DNA of 5,230 nt from contig JAURNJ010000124.1 of the NCBI GenBank assembly GCA_030830245.1, forward strand, positions 1 to 5,230. Direction: 5' to 3'. The notes under the pieces are model-generated. The model saw only the letters and a list, made by a program, of their open reading frames with translations, ran no database searches and was not told the DNA's origin. Positions 1-5,230 of this stretch are shown piece after piece; within the stretch, counting starts at the first letter, position 1; each line of letters begins with the position of its first letter. The DNA comes from Novosphingobium sp. GTDB lineage: Bacteria; Pseudomonadota; Alphaproteobacteria; Sphingomonadales; Sphingomonadaceae. Made by a program: the position numbers and the translations under genes.

Positions 1-1985
1 AGCGCTTCGCCACCGGTGCGATGAGCTATGGCTCGATCAGCTGGGAAGCGCACACCACGCTGGCCCTGGCGATGAACTCCATCGGCGGCAAGTCGAACAC
101 CGGCGAGGGTGGCGAGGATCCCAAGCGCTTCCAGCCGCTGGAAGATGGCCGCTCGATGCGCTCCGCAATCAAGCAGGTCGCTAGCGGGCGGTTCGGTGTC
201 ACCACCGAATACCTCGTCAATTCCGATGACATCCAGATCAAGATGGCGCAGGGCGCGAAGCCCGGCGAAGGCGGTCAGCTGCCCGGCCACAAGGTCGACA
301 AGACCATCGGCGCGACCCGCCATTCGACCCCCGGCGTGGGCCTGATCAGCCCGCCGCCGCATCACGACATCTATTCGATCGAGGATCTCGCGCAGCTGAT
401 CCATGACCTGAAGAACGCGAACCCCAAGGCGCGCATTTCGGTCAAGCTGGTCTCGGAAGTCGGCGTTGGCACGGTCGCAGCCGGCGTTTCCAAGGCGCGG
501 GCTGACCATGTGACCATCTCTGGCTACGAGGGCGGAACGGGCGCTTCGCCGCTGACCTCGCTGACTCACGCCGGCTCGCCCTGGGAAATCGGCCTTGCCG
601 AAACCCAGCAGACGCTGCTGCTCAATAACCTGCGCAGCCGCATCGCCGTCCAGACCGACGGGGGCCTCAGGACCGGGCGCGATGTCGCCATCGCGGCGCT
701 GCTCGGCGCGGACGAGTTCGGCTTCGCCACCGCCCCCCTGATCGCGTCGGGCTGCATCATGATGCGCAAGTGTCACCTCAACACCTGCCCGGTCGGCGTG
801 GCGACGCAGGACCCGGTGCTGCGCGCGCGTTTCACCGGCCAGCCAGAGCACGTCGTCAACTACTTCTTCTTCGTTGCCGAGGAACTGCGCGCGATCATGG
901 CCGAACTCGGCTTCCGCACGGTCGGCGAGATGGTCGGACGGGTCGACATGCTCGATACGCGCCGCGCCATCGACCACTGGAAGGCGGCGGGCGTGGACCT
1001 TTCGCGCATCCTCTACCAGGCGCCGCAGGGCGACAGCCCGTCGCTGGGATGGTCGCAGACGCAAGACCATGGCCTGGTCAACGCGCTCGACAACGACCTG
1101 ATCGCGGCAGCGCAGCCCGCGCTGGAAGGCAAGCAACCGGTGCGCATCGAGAAGCCGGTCGCCAACGTCAACCGGACGGTCGGCACCATGCTCTCGGGCG
1201 AAGTTGCCAAGCGTTATGGGCACGCGGGCCTGCCGGACAACACCATCCATGTCGCGATGCGCGGGGTGGCCGGTCAGAGCTTCGGCGCATGGCTCGCGCA
1301 CGGCGTGACGCTCGATCTTACGGGCGATGCCAACGACTATGTCGGCAAGGGCCTTTCGGGCGGACGGGTGATCGTGCGCCAGCCGGACCATGTCGATCGC
1401 GATCCGACAGAGAACATCATCGTCGGAAATACCGTGCTTTATGGCGCCATAGCGGGCGAAGCCTATTTCAACGGTGTTGCCGGTGAACGCTTCGCGGTCC
1501 GCAATTCCGGCGCGATCGCTGTCGTCGAAGGCTGCGGCGACCATGGCTGCGAATACATGACCGGCGGTGTCGTCGTGGTGCTTGGCGAGACCGGGCGCAA
1601 CTTTGCCGCAGGCATGTCGGGCGGCATCGCCTACGTCTACGATGAGGATGGCATGTTCGAGAAGCTGTGCAACCTTGCGCAGGTCGATCTCGAAAAGATC
1701 GTCGCCCAGCCGGACGACGATGATGGGGCCGGTCGCCCGCAGCAGCGCGGGCTCAGCGTTTATGACAACGGCATGGGCGACATGCTGCGCCACGATGCGG
1801 AGCGCCTGCGCGTGCTGCTCGAGCGCCACCATCTGCACACCGGCTCGCGGCGCGCCCGCGACCTGCTGGATGACTGGGACGCCACGCTCGGCAAGTTCGT
1901 CAAGGTCATGCCGCGCGACTATCGCAATGCGTTGAAGCTGCTGGAGGCGGAACGCCTCGAAGCCGCTTCGGTTGCCGCTGAATAA
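1..1985 (+). CDS. gltB: Glutamate synthase (NADPH) large (alpha) subunit, C-terminal part, cut by left window edge
   Basis: This is the last 660 residues of the alpha subunit of bacterial glutamate synthase (GOGAT), in frame from base 3; the glutaminase and central domains lie outside. The enzyme makes two glutamates from glutamine, 2-oxoglutarate and NADPH in the cytosol; this part holds the FMN synthase site. Numbering from the first full codon: the opening motif [13 protein letters not shown] (1-13), [12 protein letters not shown] (28-39), [10 protein letters not shown] (86-95) and the FMN-domain loop GYEGGTG (174-180) are hallmarks of the family. Cysteines at 251, 257 and 262 have the C-x5-C-x4-C spacing of the known [3Fe-4S] cluster. 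A GXGXG-type beta-helix domain with repeated G-x-x-G-x-x-x-G motifs follows at roughly 390-580, then a charged C-terminal helical tail. The stop TAA is followed after 18 bases by gltD, its partner subunit, so the two are surely one operon. The promoter is outside the window. No damage is visible. Confidence 0.97.
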   Translation, partial: RFATGAMSYGSISWEAHTTLALAMNSIGGKSNTGEGGEDPKRFQPLEDGRSMRSAIKQVASGRFGVTTEYLVNSDDIQIKMAQGAKPGEGGQLPGHKVDKTIGATRHSTPGVGLISPPPHHDIYSIEDLAQLIHDLKNANPKARISVKLVSEVGVGTVAAGVSKARADHVTISGYEGGTGASPLTSLTHAGSPWEIGLAETQQTLLLNNLRSRIAVQTDGGLRTGRDVAIAALLGADEFGFATAPLIASGCIMMRKCHLNTCPVGVATQDPVLRARFTGQPEHVVNYFFFVAEELRAIMAELGFRTVGEMVGRVDMLDTRRAIDHWKAAGVDLSRILYQAPQGDSPSLGWSQTQDHGLVNALDNDLIAAAQPALEGKQPVRIEKPVANVNRTVGTMLSGEVAKRYGHAGLPDNTIHVAMRGVAGQSFGAWLAHGVTLDLTGDANDYVGKGLSGGRVIVRQPDHVDRDPTENIIVGNTVLYGAIAGEAYFNGVAGERFAVRNSGAIAVVEGCGDHGCEYMTGGVVVVLGETGRNFAAGMSGGIAYVYDEDGMFEKLCNLAQVDLEKIVAQPDDDDGAGRPQQRGLSVYDNGMGDMLRHDAERLRVLLERHHLHTGSRRARDLLDDWDATLGKFVKVMPRDYRNALKLLEAERLEAASVAAE

Positions 1986-2003
1986 AGACAGGTATTCACT
2001 GAA

Positions 2004-3437
2004 ATGGGCAAGGAAACCGGCTTCCTCGAACTCGACCGCCAGGATCGCACCTACCGCGATCCCAAGGAGCGGCTCCACCACTACAAGGAGTTCGTGGTTC
2101 CCCTCGCGGACGACAAGCTGCGCGGGCAGGCGTCGCGCTGCATGAATTGCGGCGTGCCGCACTGCCACACCGGCTGTCCGGTCAACAACATGATCCCGGA
2201 CTGGAACCACCTTGTCTACGAGGCGGACTGGAAGAATGCGCTCGACGTGCTGCATTCGACCAACAACTTCCCGGAGTTCACCGGTCGCATCTGCCCGGCT
2301 CCTTGCGAAGCGGCCTGCACCTTGAACATCACAGACCAGCCGGTGACGATCAAGTCGATCGAATGCCAGATCATCGACAAGGGCTGGGAAAACGGCTGGG
2401 TCACCCCGCAGGTGCCCGCGCGGCGCACCGGAAAGTCGGTCGCGGTGGTCGGTTCCGGCCCCTCGGGCATGGCCTGCGCGCAGCAACTTGCCCGCGCCGG
2501 GCACTCGGTCGTGCTGTTTGAGAAGAACGACCGCATCGGCGGCCTGCTCCGCTACGGCATTCCCGACTTTAAGATGGAAAAGCGCCACATCGACCGGCGC
2601 ATGAAACAGATGGAAGCCGAAGGCGTCGAATTCCGTCCAGCCACTGAAATCGGCGTGACTGTCTCGGTGGCCTCGCTCAAGGACAATTTCGACGCTGTGG
2701 TCTTTTCCGGCGGCTCCGAGGAAGCGCGCAAGCTCGACATTCCGGGCGCGGAACTGCCGGGCGTCGAACTCGCGATGGATTTCCTGCGCCAGCAGAACAA
2801 GCGCAATGCCGGCGACGAGGAAATGCGCGCCGCGCCCGACGGGACAATTTCCGCGCGCGGCAAGAACGTGATCGTCATCGGTGGCGGCGATACCGGGTCG
2901 GACTGTGTTGGCACCTCGAACCGGCAGGGAGCGAAATCGGTCACCCAGATCGAGATCATGCCCAAGCCGCCGGTGATGGAAGACAAGGCGAAGACCTGGC
3001 CGCTGTGGCCCTTGAAGCTGCGCACTTCGTCGAGCCACGACGAAGGTTGCGAGCGCGACTGGGCGATCCTGACCAAGCGGGTTGTCGGCGAAAATGCTGT
3101 GCAAGGCCTGGAATGCGTTCGCGTCGAGTGGAATGGCGGCAAGATGGAGGAAGTTGCGGGCAGCGAGTTCACCTTCGATGCGGACCTGATCCTGCTGGCG
3201 ATGGGCTTTGTCGGTCCGCGCAAGACGGGCATGATCGACCAGTCGGGCGTCGAGCTCGATCCGCGCGGCAACGTCAAGGCCGACATTGTGAACTACCGCA
3301 CCAGCGACCAGAAGATCTGGTCCTGCGGCGACATGCGGCGGGGGCAATCGTTGGTGGTGTGGGCGATCCGCGAGGGACGCCAGTGCGCCCGTGCGGTCGA
3401 CGAGGCGCTCATGGGCGTGAGCGAGCTGCCGCGATAA
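2004..3437 (+). CDS. gltD: Glutamate synthase (NADPH) small (beta) subunit
   Basis: Complete 477-residue beta subunit, close to the usual ~470-480. It takes electrons from NADPH onto FAD and passes them through Fe-S clusters to the FMN site of GltB. The N-terminal ferredoxin-like domain has cysteines 46, 49, 54 and 58, then 97, 101 and 105 (in [12 protein letters not shown]), which supply the [4Fe-4S] ligands. The FAD Rossmann motif GSGPSG is at 150-155, followed by an acidic strand end ([10 protein letters not shown]). A second Rossmann motif, GGGDTG at 293-298, is the NADPH site. The FAD-closing motif starting [13 protein letters not shown] begins at 442 and is typical of this reductase family. 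The ATG at 2004 fits the family N-terminus (MGKETGFLE) and is preceded by a modest Shine-Dalgarno, ACAGG at 1988-1992. Related reductase subunits (dihydropyrimidine dehydrogenase PreT, AegA) share this fold, but the position directly after gltB settles the identity. Confidence 0.97.
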   Translation: MGKETGFLELDRQDRTYRDPKERLHHYKEFVVPLADDKLRGQASRCMNCGVPHCHTGCPVNNMIPDWNHLVYEADWKNALDVLHSTNNFPEFTGRICPAPCEAACTLNITDQPVTIKSIECQIIDKGWENGWVTPQVPARRTGKSVAVVGSGPSGMACAQQLARAGHSVVLFEKNDRIGGLLRYGIPDFKMEKRHIDRRMKQMEAEGVEFRPATEIGVTVSVASLKDNFDAVVFSGGSEEARKLDIPGAELPGVELAMDFLRQQNKRNAGDEEMRAAPDGTISARGKNVIVIGGGDTGSDCVGTSNRQGAKSVTQIEIMPKPPVMEDKAKTWPLWPLKLRTSSSHDEGCERDWAILTKRVVGENAVQGLECVRVEWNGGKMEEVAGSEFTFDADLILLAMGFVGPRKTGMIDQSGVELDPRGNVKADIVNYRTSDQKIWSCGDMRRGQSLVVWAIREGRQCARAVDEALMGVSELPR

Positions 3438-3448
3438 GGCGGACTTTC

Positions 3449-3454
3449 AGGGGG
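3449..3454 (+). promoter_or_regulatory. Strong Shine-Dalgarno that selects a TTG start
   Basis: The sequence AGGGGG ends 8 bases before the TTG at 3463. This is good spacing and better complementarity than for any other gene in the window. It decides the TTG start, because the protein from that codon begins with a clean signal peptide and no ATG in this frame lies near the ribosome site. Confidence 0.7.
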
Positions 3455-3462
3455 ATTGAGAA

Positions 3463-3843
3463 TTGAAGGCATTGTTCGGCGCGGCATTGGGAGCCGCGCT
3501 CTTCATGGCTCCCGTCGCTGCCCAGGCACAGCAGGTTGGCGACTGGGTGCTGGCGCCATGGCAGGACAGCGTCCAGACCTTCCCCGGCGTGATCGCCGCG
3601 CGTTCCGGCGATGCCGTCACCATCCGTTTCGACGACGGCACCACCGAGACGCGCCTCGCCAGCGAAGTTCGCCCCTTCGACTGGACGACGAACTCCCCGG
3701 TCGAATGCCAATGGACCGACGGCAACTGGTATGCTGCGCGCATCCTTGTCATGGGTAATGACGGGCTGACTATGCTCGTTCGCTACGATGAGGACGGCGT
3801 GGAGCAGCGGACTCGGACCGGGCGTTGTCGCTCTCCGAATTGA
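3463..3843 (+). CDS. Exported protein with two tandem Tudor/SH3-like repeats
   Basis: A 126-residue protein starting at TTG. Residues 1-22 form a typical Sec signal peptide: Lys2, a hydrophobic Ala/Leu/Phe core and an AQA cleavage motif before Gln23, so the product should be periplasmic or secreted. The mature part is about 104 residues and consists of two similar halves. Half 1 (about 25-74) has W33-x-D35 and then IRFDDG with E62 and R64. Half 2 (about 79-123) has W84-x-D86 and then VRYDEDG with E114 and R116. The aromatic/acidic core V-R-[FY]-D-[DE]-G resembles the Tudor/Agenet-type small beta barrel. Each half carries one cysteine near an edge (C82, C122), which could form a disulfide. The gene sits 25 bases after gltD and could be co-transcribed with it. 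I do not recognise a named family and assign no function; ligand binding by an SH3-like barrel in the envelope is inference. Codon use matches its neighbours. Confidence 0.85.
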   Translation: MKALFGAALGAALFMAPVAAQAQQVGDWVLAPWQDSVQTFPGVIAARSGDAVTIRFDDGTTETRLASEVRPFDWTTNSPVECQWTDGNWYAARILVMGNDGLTMLVRYDEDGVEQRTRTGRCRSPN

Positions 3844-3895
3844 TCGGCCAGCCGGTCGGGAACCGTTCAGAAAGCTGGATGTAACGCCGCCCGCG

Positions 3896-4786
3896 ATGAA
3901 CGAAATGGCAATCGCCTCCCCTGACGCATTCGGCACTGCGCGCAGCGCAATTGGCGCGCGCCTCGCTACACCGCGAGGAAAGCTGATTGCGGCAGGCCTG
4001 GCTTTCGCGCTGCTGGCGATTGTCGGGGCGATCGCCCTGCTGCTGCAATCGCGCGCATCTGAAAACCTCTCACCCGAAACCCTGCGCGAGCTGCCTGCCC
4101 GGCCGCAGGACATGGAAAAGCACGGCGATCTTGCCCGCACCACGCTTGCGCCAGTCGATGCCCGCGCCCGCAACCTTCAGGTTGCCTTCGCCCCGCGAGC
4201 CGGAGACAGCGCCAGACCGTTCGATTTCATAGGATCGGACGTGGATCGCGCACGGGCGGTGGAATGCCTCGCCACCGCCGCGCTCTACGAGGCAGGCGAT
4301 GACACCACCGGGCAGAAAGCGGTGGCGCAGGTCGTGCTCAACCGGGTGCGTCACCCTGCCTTTCCGGGGACGGTCTGCGGCGTGGTTTATCAGGGATCGC
4401 AGCGAAAGACCGGCTGCCAATTCAGCTTCACCTGCGATGGTTCGCTGGCCCGCCGGACGATGGGCGAAGGTGCGTGGCGCGCCCGCGCGGTCGCGAGGGG
4501 CGCGCTTGCCGGCTACGTTGACAAGACGGTCGGGTTGGCGACGCATTACCATACCGACTGGGTCTATCCCTACTGGAGCCCGAGCCTGCGCATGCTGGCC
4601 AAGGTCGGCACGCACCTGTTCTTCGGCTGGCCGGGGTCTTGGGGCGGGCCCAAGGCCTTCGGCAAGGCCTATAGGGGCAACGAGACGGTGGGCCGATGGG
4701 CCATTGCGGCCATGCCCGATGCTGGCGGCGAGGCAGGTGAAATGGCAGGGATTGGCGAGGAGCCGATGATCCTCGGGCTGCCGTAG
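3896..4786 (+). CDS. Membrane-anchored cell wall hydrolase, SleB family (Hydrolase_2)
   Basis: A 296-residue protein. Residues 30-50 form one transmembrane helix after a basic N-terminus, which predicts a signal anchor with the rest in the periplasm. A Pro/Ala/Arg-rich linker leads to the catalytic domain at about 120-245. Its hallmarks are the opening ECLATAALYEAG, where Glu132 matches the catalytic glutamate of SleB-type lytic transglycosylases, then GQKAVAQVVLNRVRHPAFP (139-157), QFSFTCDG (175-182) and ATHYHTDWVYPYW (215-227). Known family members cut the glycan strand of peptidoglycan; in non-spore-formers the role is presumably wall remodelling. The start is uncertain: ATG 3896 leaves a 52-base gap after the Tudor-like gene, has no clear Shine-Dalgarno, and ATG 3905 is an alternative. 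ATG 3788 would add 36 residues but overlap the upstream gene by 56 bases and adds nothing recognisable. The stop is a TAG, after which the same frame stays open for 128 codons, so the protein may be a truncated form of a longer one. Confidence 0.88.
   Translation: MNEMAIASPDAFGTARSAIGARLATPRGKLIAAGLAFALLAIVGAIALLLQSRASENLSPETLRELPARPQDMEKHGDLARTTLAPVDARARNLQVAFAPRAGDSARPFDFIGSDVDRARAVECLATAALYEAGDDTTGQKAVAQVVLNRVRHPAFPGTVCGVVYQGSQRKTGCQFSFTCDGSLARRTMGEGAWRARAVARGALAGYVDKTVGLATHYHTDWVYPYWSPSLRMLAKVGTHLFFGWPGSWGGPKAFGKAYRGNETVGRWAIAAMPDAGGEAGEMAGIGEEPMILGLP
4784..4786 (+). other. In-frame amber (TAG) codon between hydrolase and downstream open frame
   Basis: The TAG ends the hydrolase after GEEPMILGLP. 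The next eight codons read APAKLPKA, an interdomain-like linker, and lead without a frame change into 120 further codons. One base change would turn TAG into a sense codon (for example CAG, GAG, AAG or TGG) and give one protein of 425 residues. The stop is seen directly; the view that it interrupts a once continuous gene is inference. Confidence 0.6.
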
Positions 4787-4810
4787 GCCCCGGCCAAGCT
4801 GCCCAAGGCG

Positions 4811-5173
4811 ATGGGCAACGTGCCGCTCTATGGCAACAAGGTGAAGCTGGTCGGAAGCGACGGGCGCTCGTTCGGCCTGCTTGCGCCGTCGGGCATCAGC
4901 GCATCGCAGGTGGTCAATGCAGCGCTGGCGCTTTGCGGCCAGCCCGGCCCGTGCCGGGTCAACGCATGGGACAACGAGGATGACATCCCCGGCTCCTATA
5001 CGCTCCCGGCACTGACCCGCTCGACCATGGTGTTCGAATATGTGCGCAGCGGCGCGGGCGGCGGCGCGACTACCCGGTTCGATTGCACGCGCTTTCCCAA
5101 CAAGGATCCCAAGACCTGCCTGGCAACGTCGGACAAGCTGCCCGACGTGCTTTCAGGCGTAAGGTTCAAGTAG
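4811..5173 (+). CDS. Probable detached C-terminal module of the cell wall hydrolase (or separate small hypothetical protein)
   Basis: A 120-residue open frame from ATG 4811, lying in the same frame as the SleB-type hydrolase and separated from its TAG by eight sense codons. It starts VPLYGNKVKLVGSDG at residue 4, has a mixed strand/helix character, and carries four cysteines: C42 and C48 (ALCGQPGPCRVNAW), C92 and C103 (FDCTRFPNKDPKTC). These look like two disulfide-forming pairs, which fits a periplasmic location. Read alone it has no signal peptide, and the only purine-rich stretch before the ATG (AAGG, 4805-4808) is two bases away, too close to work well, so independent translation is doubtful. 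From memory, sphingomonad SleB-family proteins often run past the catalytic domain with a similar Cys-containing tail; this needs an alignment. Third-position G/C bias is as strong as in its neighbours, so it was under coding selection until recently or still is. Alternatives are readthrough, a sequencing error, or a real separate gene. Confidence 0.55.
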   Translation: MGNVPLYGNKVKLVGSDGRSFGLLAPSGISASQVVNAALALCGQPGPCRVNAWDNEDDIPGSYTLPALTRSTMVFEYVRSGAGGGATTRFDCTRFPNKDPKTCLATSDKLPDVLSGVRFK

Positions 5174-5191
5174 GCGCGGTGCTCTGGCCGC

Positions 5192-5230
5192 TTACCAAAG
5201 CTTGTCCGTGTAGATATCGGTCCCGACGAT
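5192..5230 (-). CDS. Possible 3' end of a convergent gene, cut by right window edge
   Basis: On the minus strand the last bases read IVGTDIYTDKLW followed by TAA (complement of 5192-5194). The twelve codons look protein-like, and the stop falls 18 bases beyond the end of the plus-strand frame, a normal layout for convergent genes. Twelve residues are too few to name a product, and another minus frame is also open here, so this is tentative. Confidence 0.35.
   Translation of the reverse strand: MVGTDIYTDKLW

Noticed and set aside
770..1486. 238-codon plus-strand frame inside gltB
   Set aside because: Arg/Gly/Ala-rich out-of-frame reading of the GltB FMN and GXGXG regions, with no motifs of its own.
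2552..3286. Long 244-codon open frame on the minus strand opposite gltD
   Set aside because: It lies wholly within gltD, whose domains and motifs are unmistakable; the antisense protein is Ser/Pro/Arg-rich with no recognisable motif, as expected of a shadow frame in GC-rich DNA.
3842..3857. Hairpin at the end of the Tudor-like gene as an intrinsic terminator
   Set aside because: The stem is only 6 bp with a G-T pair and is followed by GGGAACC rather than a T-run.
3409..4173. 254-codon minus-strand open frame spanning the Tudor-like gene and the start of the hydrolase
   Set aside because: Low-complexity Arg/Ala/Ser composition and full overlap with two plus-strand genes that carry a signal peptide, repeats and a membrane anchor.
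4784..4786. TAG as a pyrrolysine codon
   Set aside because: Pyrrolysine use is not expected in this kind of organism, the protein is not a methylamine methyltransferase, and no pyl genes are visible; a nonsense change or sequencing error is simpler.
5176..5191. GCGG/CCGC inverted repeat after the last plus-strand frame as a terminator
   Set aside because: Only four base pairs with an 8-base loop and no T-run on either strand next to it.

Overview
The window is GC-rich, gene-dense DNA that reads like a chromosomal segment of an alphaproteobacterium. The protein style (Ala/Arg/Gly-rich, strong G/C preference at third codon positions) and the pairing of bacterial-type gltBD with a SleB-type cell wall hydrolase suggest a sphingomonad (Novosphingobium/Erythrobacter-like). 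That placement is inference from protein character; there is no rRNA or other marker here.

Layout, left to right. (1) Positions 1-1985 hold the C-terminal part of gltB, the large subunit of NADPH-dependent glutamate synthase, cut by the left edge. (2) After an 18-base gap, gltD (2004-3437) is the complete small subunit. Together they form the heterodimeric enzyme that turns glutamine plus 2-oxoglutarate into two glutamates. (3) After 25 bases, a small TTG-started gene (3463-3843) encodes an exported protein made of two tandem Tudor/SH3-like repeats. (4) A membrane-anchored SleB-family cell wall hydrolase follows (3896-4786). (5) The same frame stays open after the hydrolase's TAG stop and runs to 5173, giving a further 128 codons of coding-like sequence with four cysteines. 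This is best read as the hydrolase's own C-terminal module, cut off by a single in-frame amber codon. (6) The last ~40 bases may hold the 3' end of a convergent minus-strand gene.

All genes but the last lie on the plus strand with short gaps (18, 25 and 52 bases). The first three may share a transcript; the hydrolase has no clear Shine-Dalgarno and its link to the others is less certain. gltBD is ordinary core nitrogen metabolism. The two envelope genes behind it have no obvious metabolic tie to glutamate synthesis. The points most worth a second look are the in-frame TAG and the exported double-Tudor protein. I saw no mobile element, CRISPR array, RNA gene or convincing intrinsic terminator, and no stretch over 300 bases lacks a gene.
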